From Nothopassalora personata (Eukaryota > Ascomycota > Dothideomycetes > Mycosphaerellales > Mycosphaerellaceae): DNA of 64,000 bases. The notes beneath the pieces were generated by a model. That model was given only the letters and a program-made list of their open reading frames with translations, was not told where the DNA came from and did no database searches. Of the stretch, positions 46,105 to 56,934 are shown piece after piece. The position numbers and the translations under genes were made by a program. The stretch covers positions 620,001 through 684,000 of the forward strand of contig CM066299.1 in NCBI GenBank assembly GCA_033816765.1, read 5' to 3'. Position 1 is the stretch's first letter; every line of letters begins with the position of its first letter.

Positions 46105-47439
46105 ATGAAATTCCCCACATCTCAGATCCTCCTTGCCACCGTGGCACCCCTTATCAATGCCTTCCCAACGGCTCTTCTAGAACGAGTTGCCAAAGATGCC
46201 ACCCTCCAAGCAGACGCAGAAAAGATTGCTCAGCTCCTATCGAAGCGTCAAACCGGAGCCGACGCTGCCAAGGCACTCTTCGAGCCAGTCCGAGTTTTCG
46301 ACGCACAAGAGCAGCTAATCGACGTCAGCGAGGGCAGTGGGCACGAGTATGTTGCACCAGGACCAGATGACCTGCGAGGTCCTTGCCCCGGCCTGAACGC
46401 AATGGCCAACCACAATTTCTTGCCGCACAGTGGATACGCTACGATCCAACAATACATCGATGCCACCGAGACCGTCGTCGGCATGGGTCCAATCCTTGCA
46501 AGCTTACTGTCTATCCTTGGCGGTGCCATCGATGGAGACCTTCTCGCATGGTCTATGAGTGGCACACCATCTCTTGCACAGGGTGGCCCGACTGGTATTC
46601 TCGGCCACGGTCTCGTCGGATCACACAACAAGTACGAGGGGGATGCGTCGCCGACTCGTGGCGATCTCTACCAAGCCGGCAACAACTACAAGACCAACGC
46701 CACACAGTTTCAAGACTTGATCAACTTCTCGCCCGGTGGTCTGGTTACTATCGACAGCCTGACTGCCTTCCGATCACATCGCTTTGATCAGCAGATTGCT
46801 AGCAACCCATACTTCTTCAACGGACCATTCACGGGTGTCCTAGTGCAGGCTGCCGCATATACTTTCATCTACCGCTTCATGGCCAACCACTCTGCGGAGA
46901 ATACTGAGGGTGAACTAACTTACTCCACGCTGCAGTCGTGGTTTGGTATCGAGGGAACCAACGGGAACTACAAGGCAGTGCAGGGCACCGAGCGCATTCC
47001 CGATAACTGGGTAAGTCGAGCACGTCATTCCCGTCAAATACACGATGTAACATCCCTCCAGTACCGCCGCCCTCAAGCCTACCCATACGATGTGACCTAC
47101 TTCCTCGCCGACGTCATCAACGCCGCTCTCCTCAACCCCAAGTTCCTCGACATTGGCGGAAACACTGGCACAACCGGGAGCTTCACCGGTGTAAACATCG
47201 AGGACCTGACCGGCGGAGTCTTCAACCTTGGGACTCTGCTCCAGGGCAACAATCTTGGGTGCTTCGTGTTTCAGCTCTCGGCTCTCGCGAAGCCAGATAT
47301 CCTCCTTGGACCGCTGAATGCACTGCTCGGGACGATTGGTTCGCTGGTGTCGCAACTTGGGTGTCCGCAGTTGAAGGCGATTGATAATACGCAGCTGGAG
47401 GCTTTCCCAGGGTATGCGAGGAACCCGGTGTATTCATAG
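46105..47439 (+). CDS. Secreted heme-thiolate peroxidase (chloroperoxidase/unspecific peroxygenase family)
   Basis: Exons are 46105-47010 and 47062-47439; the product has 427 residues. Residues 1-20 form a signal peptide, and Lys47-Arg48 is a likely Kex2 cleavage site. The heme-ligand motif PCP is at 93-95 (Cys94 the thiolate ligand) inside GPCPGLNAMANHNFLPHSG. The acid-base motif EGD is at 178-180, followed by the ASPTRGD segment, and the junction RIPDNW|YRRP is conserved in the family. The enzymes use hydrogen peroxide for oxygenation or halogenation of organic substrates; the substrate here is unknown. The start at 46105 is preferred over the in-frame ATG at 46063 because it opens directly into the signal peptide and has a good context (GCAGCCATGA). 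The single intron is 51 nt and free of stops. Confidence 0.88.
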   Translation: MKFPTSQILLATVAPLINAFPTALLERVAKDATLQADAEKIAQLLSKRQTGADAAKALFEPVRVFDAQEQLIDVSEGSGHEYVAPGPDDLRGPCPGLNAMANHNFLPHSGYATIQQYIDATETVVGMGPILASLLSILGGAIDGDLLAWSMSGTPSLAQGGPTGILGHGLVGSHNKYEGDASPTRGDLYQAGNNYKTNATQFQDLINFSPGGLVTIDSLTAFRSHRFDQQIASNPYFFNGPFTGVLVQAAAYTFIYRFMANHSAENTEGELTYSTLQSWFGIEGTNGNYKAVQGTERIPDNWVSRARHSRQIHDVTSLQYRRPQAYPYDVTYFLADVINAALLNPKFLDIGGNTGTTGSFTGVNIEDLTGGVFNLGTLLQGNNLGCFVFQLSALAKPDILLGPLNALLGTIGSLVSQLGCPQLKAIDNTQLEAFPGYARNPVYS

Positions 47440-48382
47440 AGACATACTGAAGTGACGATGCATGATGTAAACGAGAGCGATGTCATTCGTGTTGGAATTG
47501 CATCAACTCACACCTTCGGTACAAACAGAAGATAATCCCCATGTTCCAGACTGCACTCTCCTTCGTTGAAAAGTGTTTCTGTGCTGTGAAGAATCTCACC
47601 TGCTGGCTAGACTCTGATCATCTATGGGTCGTTGCGCGTTACTGTCCATGGCGTGACCCGAACGTTCCTTTGTGACCGAATCAATACTTTTCGGCCATGG
47701 TTCACGGCCGCATTGCTGACGAGATAACAAAGCCTGCGACAGTCCTGAACAATCGCAGTGACCCAGCAGTTAGACGGTTCGCGCATCGAGTGAGATTGTG
47801 CCAATGGCCCGCTGAACTTAGCATATTAGCGCAGCGATCATGCGAGGTTACACGCCGGGAACATCATCAATCGTACGCTGTATCGTTTATCTTTTCTCAA
47901 CCTGACATGACGCAAATCCCGCAGTGTCATCCCAGCCGAAATCGACGCCGAGGTGTATGGAGTCGCAGTACTTCGGTAAAGACAAATCTTTCGTCGGGCG
48001 TGGAGGGATCTTGAAGCAGTTGAAGAAGAAGAAGAAGAAGAAGAAGAAGAAGAAGAAGCAGCTGGCACCCGGAGACTACCACAATCGTGCTGTTTAGACT
48101 GGCCTGTGCGGCATAGGCTGAGGTGAGAGAGACGTGGTCAAGGTCGTCTTGTGTCGCTGACAGAGGATGCAGCAAAACACGGATTGTCATCGAATTGACA
48201 CATCAGTATGCCGAGACAAATTCAAATCCCTGGATCTTCCGGGTGTATGCCGCGAGCTGCGAGCGCTTACTTCAACCATATCGCAAAACTGCTGTCGCTG
48301 CCGGCATTGCAGCTAGAGACATCTCAAGTGCCACGGTGCTCAATGATATCCGTGGTTGACTCTCTGATGAACAAAACGGAGC
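47440..48382. other. Intergenic with a GAA/AAG microsatellite
   Basis: No gene is seen. A trinucleotide run of AAG repeats covers about 48022-48058 (12 or so units). Confidence 0.6.
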
Positions 48383-48720
48383 ATGTTAATGATCGTCGAC
48401 AATCCTGACGACAGCGAGGTGCTTTTCGGCGACGGCGATGAAGGCAACGAGCAGGATCTATTGTCTAGCTATACTCCTTAGCCTGCTTATAGAGCCGTCC
48501 TAATCACGTCCCGGGGTAATGTTAGATGCGAGCTAATAGAGGAGCCTGCTACGATCTTAGTTGAAGGCATGATTTCCGAAATCAATGGCTATAAGCCTCT
48601 TAAACAAGAGGATGCGGCAGAGTAGGCAAGAGGCCGAAGAGCTAGTGAGCTCCTAGACAGCATCCTATCGGCCCTTACGTAAGCAGCTGCCTACATAAAC
48701 AGAATAGGGGTCGACGGCTG
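48383..48720 (+). pseudogene. NB-ARC/NLR-type ATPase fragment, RIP-like stops
   Basis: One plus frame starting at ATG 48383 reads MLMIVDNPDDSEVLFG (a Walker B-like strand), then YRAVLITSRGNVRCELIEEP (an RNBS-B-like strand), then ILVEGMISEINGYKPLKQED, and later AAAYINRIG, the order seen in NB-ARC proteins of ascomycetes. The frame is interrupted by TAG at 48479-48481, TAG at 48623-48625 and TAA at 48680-48682, with no frameshift until TGA at 48719. Functional proteins of this type are large STAND switches involved in self/non-self recognition. The P-loop part and any repeats are missing. Position 48940 holds another small fragment, PKWLIIIDDD, resembling the same strand. Confidence 0.55.
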
Positions 48721-48889
48721 ATTCACAAGTACATATTTGCCTTCTAGGCTGACTAAGAGCAAAATCATCTCCTCCACGAAGAATGGCGCGATATGGGAAG
48801 AGATATGCGAGTATCGAACGCGGTTGTGACGGCGTGGCGAATGCCCTTCGACCGACCAGCTTGCAAAGTCATCTCGAGAAGCTGCGGCA

Positions 48890-50154
48890 ATGCTCGCCCG
48901 CATGTGTCGGCTAGATAGACAGCGTATTCCAAAGTGGCTAATCATCATCGATGATGACCCTCACCACCCGCAGGCTCAGGCGAAGGGTTTGCGAATGGAC
49001 TCTGCACTCATCGTCAAGGTGGGCAAACTTCAAAGACTCCTTTGTTCACCATGCACAGACTGGTCCAGGGGTGCATGAAAGCGGCGCTCCGGGAGCGACA
49101 GCAGTTGAAGACTTCCGAGCAGATCGTCATCCTTCTGATAGGAGCAGAACTGCCTCCGCACAGCTGCTGAGGTCTTCACCGCGCACAGGACGGTGTCAAG
49201 CTTGAGCCTCTGACAGTAGAGATGTTGTACGAGCTTCGTTCGCATATACAAGTGGCGGGCATGAAATGGGCGATGAAGACATAACGCATGCCCAGTTGGC
49301 ACTGCTAGATGACTTGCGAATGATGTACCAGGGTGAGGTCCGACGGCGCGGCAGCCCTGCAAGTGAGTGACAAAGTCTTTCGACAAAGCACCATCAAGCT
49401 GGGAACAGGCCGTGGGGACACCTTGCAGCGATCGCTCCGACTTACTGTGGCCAAGGGCTTCGCAGGTCGATTGACGGAAGCGCTCTGCGTGGCACAACGA
49501 ACGGCTGACGCCATCTAGCTACCGACGGGCGATTCGTACGAAGCGAGTGGCGCTCGGGTCCTCGTCTTGCAGATCATGATCCAGCTTGACCTCTCGACAG
49601 AAGCTCACAAGATCCCGCGCGACATGCTGTTCCATCTGCAATGGACATGTAGCAGGGCCGATTCATTGACCATGCACGTGAGTCCTGCTCTCAGCCGATG
49701 CCTCGCGATGATGGGCGCCACCGACAGGGCCAAAGATATTCTCCTGCCTCTCTCACTCACCAACGAGATGCAACGAGACGATGCCAGTCTTCGCTCCAAG
49801 CATTTGACGATCTCCATAGCTCTTACAGGCCAGCTCGCGGATAGTACGTGGGCAGAGGACGACGATGCGGCGGCCGACAGGTGATGGACTCGGCGACTGC
49901 AACAATTCCGGCTCCAAAACACCCAAAGTCTAAAGCTCATGGAAGTACGCATGGCAATAGGCGCGGTGAAGGAGAGACCCGGGCAGTATCAAGAAACTGC
50001 ATACCTACTCAGCCGAGACTGCTTCGAAGCCAAAGCACGACGGCATGTCCGCCAAACTGGAGCGTTCACTACATTCGAGAGTACGGTGATCTTGAGTCTT
50101 GCTCTCGTGGCTCGTTCTCGCTCGCTATCAGGTGGCGTCTGCATCACTCAGTGA
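48890..50154 (+). other. Weak, interrupted plus-strand coding remnants
   Basis: Frames at 48890-49078, 49333-49518, 49567-49884 and 49939-50154 look partly protein-like. The second and third share one phase with a single TAG (49516-49518) between them. They could be the tail of the decayed NLR gene, but no repeat or domain is recognisable. Confidence 0.25.
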
Positions 50155-51258
50155 TATCTAAGCCGCATTAGCGCATTCCGGCAGATTGAAGGCATCTCCA
50201 AGAGGCCAGGAAAAGAAAACTGCGAGATGTATAAATGTTACCCTGTATTCGGCGGACGCTATTGCCGTAGTGCATCCACAGTGATCGGCTACGACCTGTG
50301 GACGAACAGGACCACCGAGATCCCTGCTTATCGCGACCTCGCTTGCGTGCCAGCACGATCGCAGTCATTGCTGCTCATACTGCCAACGGCACTGATCACG
50401 AGAAGACGGCCCGGAAAATTGCAAGCAGGTGAGGTACAAACAAGAAGAGGCTGATGCTGTTGTGGACGGTGAGTTGGAGGAAGAAGGATCCGGCCCGCAT
50501 CAAGTCTGCGAGATTGATCTTGCAAAGAGCGTCATCCCTGGCGATGCCCTGCGTTTCGGCTGCACGTTTCTCCCTACTAGGGCTATATATAGACCGGCGT
50601 GTCGAAGATGTTCCTCGACCAGTTTATTATGGTTATTAGAGGCAGAGCGTCAATGAGTGTTGGGCGCGTACATTAGTGTCGAACGACGTCCAAAATCATG
50701 TCGGCTCCGACCATGAAGGGTTGGTTCATTCAAACGGCCCCATTCCCGGTGAGAAGTCAGACCTTGTTGTACTACAGTATGAGTTAGCAATCTGTGTACC
50801 TGGCCGGACGAAGACTGCGGGCAGGATTGCTGGTAAGCGGGGCGGGTCCTTCCAGTGATCACGTAGAACTATCAATTTCCAGGCGCGGCCTCGAGTACCA
50901 TCACGATGGATGTTCCCGAGAGCACGCATCGTGGACAAGGAGCGGAGTCCAGCCGTGGTGAGAGTGGTAATAATGTATAAGATTCATCAGCTGGCCGCTG
51001 GCTGGGCTGTCATTAGATCATTTCTGTCTGTCGAGAGGAGAAAGCAGATCGGAGGGCGACAACGTCAAACTTGACAGTGACCTCCCTTTCCATTGGCCAA
51101 TGCTCTCCGTCCGGGGAAACGGAAAGGCGCGACTCGTTGAGCGATGCGATTGACTTTCTCTTTGCACAGTTCAGAAGAGGAGGGAGGGACTGACGGACTG
51201 ACTCTCTTTTTGCATTGGGCGGTGTTTTGTCCTTGACCACAGCAATACATCCGCAAAG
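50155..51258. other. No supported gene
   Basis: Short frames only. The last 150 bp are the likely promoter of the PQ-loop gene. Confidence 0.5.
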
Positions 51259-52248
51259 ATGCAGCACGCAATTCCCCTCACACGGAACGAAGCCTGCTCA
51301 GGCATCTTCGGCAGCATCTCCCTCGCCGCCTGGATCTTCCTCCTCCTGCCACAGTTGATCGAGAACTACCAGCAGGGACACGCAGACGGCATATCGCTGA
51401 CCTTTCTCTTCATCTGGTTCGTCGGCGACGTGACAAATTTGGCTGGCGCCCTGTGGGCACGACTCGTCCCGACGGTGATTGCATTGGCGGTATACTTTTG
51501 TTTCGCGGACACGGTTCTGATCGCGCAGTGTCTCTATTACCTCGGGCTGAAGAAGAGGAGGGTGCAAGAGCGAGACAACGGCGCTGAGGGCAATGGCGCA
51601 GTGCTGAACAGCGAACACACACCACTGCTGAACGGAGATGCATCCAAGAGTCCCGGCACCGGCAGGCCGAAGCGCAGACTCACAGATGTGACCGAGGAGA
51701 ATCTCGGTCTGCCCGGATCACGGAGAGTCAGCAGTGCGAACAGTTTGCGAAGACGGAGCACCCACGAAGATACCAGCCTATCGCGCATCCCCGAAGAGCC
51801 AACCCGCACGCAATCCACAATCAAAAACACCGTCTCCATCCTCGGCGTCTGCATCGTCGGTGCAGCCGGCTGGGCCATCGCATGGAAAGCAGGAGCATGG
51901 AGACCTACACCCGTCGGACAAGAAGGCAGCGGCGAGAAGACACCCATCGGCGCCGAGATTTTGGGATACATCAGCGCAGTGTGCTACCTGGGCGCGAGGA
52001 TACCACAGATCGTGAAGAACCAGAGGGAAAGGAGCTGCGAGGGCTTAAGCTTGCTATTCTTCCTGCTCAGCCTGCTGGGAAACCTGACGTACGGCGCTGG
52101 AATCCTGTTTCACTCGTTGGAGAGGGAGTATGTCATCACCAACATTCCCTGGCTCATTGGGTCGCTGGGCACGATTGTGGAGGATATTACCATTTTCATC
52201 CAATTCCACGCGTTCGGCGATGAAAAGCAGGCTTCCGCCGTGGTATAG
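51259..52248 (+). CDS. PQ-loop repeat vacuolar membrane protein (Ypq/PQLC2-like)
   Basis: The protein has 329 residues and a predicted seven-helix membrane topology in two blocks. The first PQ loop is at 30-36 (LPQLIEN) within helices at about 12-95; the second is at 248-254 (IPQIVKN) within helices at about 190-315. This is the layout of yeast Ypq1-3 and animal PQLC2, which export basic amino acids from the vacuole or lysosome. Between the blocks lies a Ser/Arg-rich cytosolic loop (about 98-188) that contains an acidic dileucine signal, EHTPLL at 119-124, used by such proteins to reach the vacuole. Single exon; the ATG at 51259 starts just ahead of the first helix. The specific substrate is inferred from the family. 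Confidence 0.85.
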   Translation: MQHAIPLTRNEACSGIFGSISLAAWIFLLLPQLIENYQQGHADGISLTFLFIWFVGDVTNLAGALWARLVPTVIALAVYFCFADTVLIAQCLYYLGLKKRRVQERDNGAEGNGAVLNSEHTPLLNGDASKSPGTGRPKRRLTDVTEENLGLPGSRRVSSANSLRRRSTHEDTSLSRIPEEPTRTQSTIKNTVSILGVCIVGAAGWAIAWKAGAWRPTPVGQEGSGEKTPIGAEILGYISAVCYLGARIPQIVKNQRERSCEGLSLLFFLLSLLGNLTYGAGILFHSLEREYVITNIPWLIGSLGTIVEDITIFIQFHAFGDEKQASAVV

Positions 52249-54056
52249 AACGTCGATTCCAAAGCATTGATTTGGACGAGAGACCAAGGGAAGCTTGGTG
52301 GTACAGCATCGTACCCAATACAGCACGATGAAGGCCGAGGGACACCTTACGGGAGAGGTAGACGGCCATCGCCACGATCAGCGATGAGCAACAGCATGCT
52401 GAGAAAGCAAGGCGGCCTGGAAGGGTGGAACACCTCGAGCACAGGACCAGTACGAGTTTTATGTATGACGCAACGAGACGGAGCATAATGTGTACAGAAT
52501 GTGCATTGGAAGTGCAATAGCAAAGGACTCGATGTGATGGTGCATGTGTCGCAACAATGCCATGACCATTCGCGGGCCTCTGAGTAGCAGGGCGGAACTC
52601 CTATTAATATCATATCCGGGACTGTGTGACAAGCACTCCATCACCACCTCCTTGATTTCACACATGTGAGTGCACACTCCGCTCTAGATTGCTCTGACAT
52701 ATGCAGTGATGTTACCAGCCGCCTTTCACTGCTGTTGTGAATACATCGATCGGCTCCACGAATCATCGACCTGTCCGTCGTCACGCGCAAAGCATCGCAC
52801 TCAGACGAACGACACGTCGAAGGAAAGAGCAGCGTAGAGAGACCACTGATGGCATATCTTCGATGACTGTTCCAATTAAAAGCGGGCCATACCATCACCG
52901 GCCATCATGACATGGTCGGGACAATGGTCGCTGGACTGGACAAGCTGCTGATGGTGATTTTCATGTGTAGACCCGCTTGGGTACCATGAAGTACTGTAGG
53001 GCTCGATGGGCGCGCTCTCCGATTGCAGCCTTGCAAGAAAGAGCACATGGAGATTCTGTCAGATGTGACAGGGAAACAGGGCAAGTTTCAACGCATGCCG
53101 TTAGAGGATGTCGTCAAAGGCTTCGCCAGCGCGATCCCTGGAGGGTTCGTACAAGCCAGACGCACAAGCCATGACGAGGAACGCTGCGAGGATGTTGGTG
53201 TACTATGACAGTCAGGGCTTGATCGGGAATCCAATGTGCTGGAGATGTTGTTGGGAAAGGAAACCGCTGGATTATCGGCGGTGGATTGAGCATCAGTTCC
53301 ACTAGCGACACACCGGGTGATGACACGAGCTCGTCGTAGGCTGTCAGCACGCCAGCAGGAGTCATTTTCATACGAACGTCGTGTGCTTCGAGGCGAAAGC
53401 ACAACAAGCAGAATTACCTGTGTTGATCAACGAGAGCCACTGCTTCCTGGCATCAAAGATCCATCAAATATTGATAATCTGCCCATCAACATTGTCCATC
53501 TCTCAACATGAACATCTCTAGCAGAACAATGGAACTGTGCAAGACATGTTGGAACGGCTCTCTACTGGGTGCGACTGTCTCAGGCACGTGATGTGGTGTC
53601 GAAACATCAAAGACGTTTCAGATGTGGTGCTTCACGCAGTTATGGCGCGTCCACAACGCTCGCCTTTCTTTGAGCCTAAATTTGGGCCGGCGCTTAGAAC
53701 TAGTTAGTTCTACAGGAAGACAATAGACGACGACGACGTCAATAACAGAACAAAGACCTTTCTCCCGGCCTCGAGTTTCCCTTCTCCTCTGTCGTGTCCT
53801 TCACTGCATCTTCCTCGTCTTTCACCGTTTGGCGTTACTGCGTTATTGTACATTCACTCCCTTTTCACTGCTGATTTGCACCTTCACGAACCGATAGTCG
53901 CTGGCGGCTAAGACGAACAACAACAACATCATCACGAACATCACGAACGTGCACATACATCGAGTTGCCTATCAGGAAACCCCATTCACATCGACAGAAG
54001 ACACCTCATCAGGTACACATCGCCACAGGCACATCACCGTGCATTCCACTGCAAAC
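52249..54056. other. Intergenic; long leader region of the SUR7-like gene
   Basis: No gene is supported. From about 53700 the DNA becomes pyrimidine-rich with CAACAACAACATCATC-type words up to the start at 54057, suggesting a long 5' untranslated leader. Confidence 0.5.
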
Positions 54057-55241
54057 ATGCCGTTCTCATCGAACAACCACGGCGCAAAGCGGTTCCATGC
54101 GCTGGCCGTCCTCCCCGTCCTGGTCGTCACAACAGCCTTGATCCTCTCCTTCCTCTGCGTCTTCGCCGGCTCCAAGCCCGGCATGATGCAGGACTATGCC
54201 GTCTTCACCCTCAACACATCCCGCATCGGCGAGAACCTGGTCCAAGAATTCGACGACAAGATCCAGAGCTTCAACACCAGCGGCATCCTCGCAAAGCGAT
54301 CAGAACTCGACCCTCTACCAGTCGCCCTGGTAGCGAATGCGACCATCGATCCAACGGCAAGTATCACCGCCGCTCCGCACCCCACCATCACCGTCGCCCC
54401 CCGTGACCTCGACGACATAGTCGACGGCCTCACCAGCAAAGCCGGCGCCGTCAAATCCGAAGTCGGCGGCAAAGCCTCCTCTCTCGTCTCCGAAGTCGAG
54501 TCCAAAGCAACATCAGCCGCAGGCGCCGTCGAATCCGCCGTCGCAAGCAAAGTCCAATCCGCCCTTGAAGCCGTCAAGACTGCCATCGTCGACTCGGTAA
54601 ACGACGCATACCTTGACCTCGTCGACGAAATGGACCTCAAGGGTTTCTATGCTGTGCACATGATGGCCACCTGCGAGGGCGAGTATGTCTACCCCAACGG
54701 GACGAATTACACCATCTCCTTGACGGCGCCGGAGCCGGGGAATGGAACGTTGAGTGAGAAAGTTAATACTTGTGAGGCGCATTCTATGCTGAATCCTCTC
54801 GGCTTGGTGAAGGCGCTGTATTGGATGGGGATTGTCTGTACCGGTATCGCACTCGCTACTGGGATCTGGGCCACCGCGCGCTACAGCCGCAAACTCGCCA
54901 TCCTCAATGTCATCGTCGCTATCCCAGGATTCATGTTTATCGCCCTTGCATCGGCTGCTACACATGCCTTCGCGGCGGTAGCTGCAGGACTTGCCAATTT
55001 TGTTGGAAATGGAATTGGGATTTCTGGGCAGAGCGGCGGGAAATTTCTTGCGTTGACGTGGGCTACTACTGTGTTGCTGTTGGTCAACGTGGGGCTTTGG
55101 AGTTTGCTTGCGCTGCTTGGAGAGAGGGCGCAGTTTCCTAGGTGGCGGGAGGTGGGAGGGGAGAAGCAGGGTTTGGGTGGGTTTGGTCAGGAGGAGCATG
55201 AGATGAAGATGAGACATTCGCATCTTCCAGGTGCCGCTTAA
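54057..55241 (+). CDS. SUR7/PalI family plasma-membrane protein
   Basis: The protein has 394 residues and four membrane segments: about 14-37, 251-272, 279-302 and 330-354. A large loop between the first two contains Cys206 and Cys239 and several sequons (for example N215, N217, N229), as in the SUR7/PalI family. Members organise eisosomes or act in ambient-pH signalling at the cell cortex. The loop carries an unusual Ala/Ser/Lys/Glu/Val-rich stretch at about 124-178 predicted to be amphipathic helix. The C-terminus is cytosolic and charged. The ATG at 54057 is chosen over the in-frame one at 53949 because it stands just before the first helix. Which branch of the family it belongs to is not resolved. 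Confidence 0.75.
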   Translation: MPFSSNNHGAKRFHALAVLPVLVVTTALILSFLCVFAGSKPGMMQDYAVFTLNTSRIGENLVQEFDDKIQSFNTSGILAKRSELDPLPVALVANATIDPTASITAAPHPTITVAPRDLDDIVDGLTSKAGAVKSEVGGKASSLVSEVESKATSAAGAVESAVASKVQSALEAVKTAIVDSVNDAYLDLVDEMDLKGFYAVHMMATCEGEYVYPNGTNYTISLTAPEPGNGTLSEKVNTCEAHSMLNPLGLVKALYWMGIVCTGIALATGIWATARYSRKLAILNVIVAIPGFMFIALASAATHAFAAVAAGLANFVGNGIGISGQSGGKFLALTWATTVLLLVNVGLWSLLALLGERAQFPRWREVGGEKQGLGGFGQEEHEMKMRHSHLPGAA

Positions 55242-56019
55242 GATAGCTGAGAGTGGTCTCGTACAGGGTTCGTGATACCAAACCGTTCCATCGTCCTTTC
55301 CGCCCATATATGTCACATGCCTGAATTTTTCTAAGCACCGTGGCTTCTGCCATCTGCTCGAGGCTGGAGGCAGCATATTCTAGATTGGTCCTGTTGCATG
55401 CCAGCGCCATGACCATTTCCCGGCCGTTTGTCTTGGGAGTCGCTCGTCTTGACCGCGTTATCTCCATCGGACAGTTACGTGCTCGCGGAAAAAAGGCCAC
55501 AGAGAATATCTCAAGGCTGCCAGATCCGTGGCTGTGACGTATGTTTTGGCTGTCCGATTCCATCTTCCAAAGGTCATCCCAGTCCACATCGTCCGGGGTA
55601 CTTCTAGCATTGGCGCTTGGTGTCGCTCTTCGCGGACGACCTGACTCAAACTGTGCAGAGACCTACTGCTTGGTATGCTTTTGGGCTATCCTCGAGGCTG
55701 GTTGTGTTATGACGCGTGCTCCATTGTGAGGATGAGGCGGTCCTTGAAGCATCTCGGATTGTGTCGTTCCCGTTAGTCAGTCCTATACCTGGGATGTATA
55801 TGTCTGCTGTGTAGGGCATTTCTCGACATTCCTTCATAGATTTTGCTTGAGTGGGGGAGAGTGTAGTCCAGTAGTCGAGTGTCTACCATGAAATATGTAT
55901 TGAAAGCGCGTCAGCAGGAGACTTGTTGTTTATCTCCGCTTGCCGCACTTCCAAAGCTATATCATTTCCCTCACCTCTCAACCAATCACCACACCATCCT
56001 GCCACATCACCACGGCAAT
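55242..56019. other. No supported gene
   Basis: Short frames only. The final 100 bp are CA-rich and form the likely leader of the next gene. Confidence 0.5.
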
Positions 56020-56805
56020 ATGGCTACCAAACCACCCCCTGTACTGCCTCTGGAGCTCACCGACAAGATCCTCGACCTCGCCATGCCAGCAGCCCTTGTA
56101 GTCAACGTCAACGATTACAGCGATTGGGATGGACCTCTCTACCGCGTCCACACCCCCGACATCACCTCCCTGCTTACCATCTGCGCTCGCCTCCGTCTCT
56201 GCAAATACCAGCGAATCCGCGCCATCAAGGCCCTCAACGAAACCACCATCCTCTTTGTCGACATGATATCAAACGCCACCACCAGCGCGATGGACCGCGC
56301 GCCAGCTAACCCCAGCGCCAACCCTACATACCACGTCTCGGACGGGATCATCCGCGAGATAAAACACATCCAGTTCCGCGAAGCATACAGCTACCGCATG
56401 TGGATGGTGCAGCAGCCCCATATCTTCCAGCATGTCCTATCCCGGCGCCTCACCGTATCGCTCTCCAGGCCCCAGCAATCTGGCCCTTTCGCCATCGATA
56501 GCTTTACATGGGAATTCGCCGCTCCACACCTTACCGCAGACGCATATCAGATGCTGCGGGCGAGCCGACAGCAGGTGGAAGCAAGGATACGGGGTTCTTA
56601 CGGCAGGAGACTCCTCCCGCAGGATAGGTGGCAAATTAGTGGTAATAGTGGCTTGATGTTGTACATGCTACAGCAGATGATGGAGATCTGGCATATGCAG
56701 ATTGATGCGCAGCGCTGGGTTGTGTTTACTGAGGGTAGGGAGGCGGCAAGGTGTAGGTATGAGCAGGTGGAGGAGCAGGGATTGGTTTGGGAGCTTGAGA
56801 GATGA
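56020..56805 (+). CDS. F-box-like hypothetical protein
   Basis: The 261-residue, single-exon protein has an N-terminal F-box-like segment (VLPLELTDKILDLAMP, residues about 8-23). This is followed by a Leu-rich helical region with LTICARLRLCKYQRIRAIKA, and a C-terminal helical domain rich in Gln, Trp and Met ending in an acidic stretch. There is no signal peptide if the start at 56020 is used; the in-frame ATG at 55879 would add a 47-residue unrelated leader. It may serve as an SCF substrate receptor like other F-box proteins, which is inference only. No further domain is recognised. Confidence 0.6.
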   Translation: MATKPPPVLPLELTDKILDLAMPAALVVNVNDYSDWDGPLYRVHTPDITSLLTICARLRLCKYQRIRAIKALNETTILFVDMISNATTSAMDRAPANPSANPTYHVSDGIIREIKHIQFREAYSYRMWMVQQPHIFQHVLSRRLTVSLSRPQQSGPFAIDSFTWEFAAPHLTADAYQMLRASRQQVEARIRGSYGRRLLPQDRWQISGNSGLMLYMLQQMMEIWHMQIDAQRWVVFTEGREAARCRYEQVEEQGLVWELER

Positions 56806-56934
56806 GAGATGGAGCGCGGTGGTGCTTCGAAGTAATGGGGGTATTGGACAGAAGGGATGGTAGCAAGACCAGTGGCGAAGATAATTGAGTGTGATTGGGG
56901 GGGTTATGCATTGCGCGAGGCACTTTCTGGTACG

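Noticed and set aside
54513..55376. 287-codon minus-strand frame
   Set aside because: Antisense to the SUR7-like gene; no hydrophobic or domain pattern of its own.
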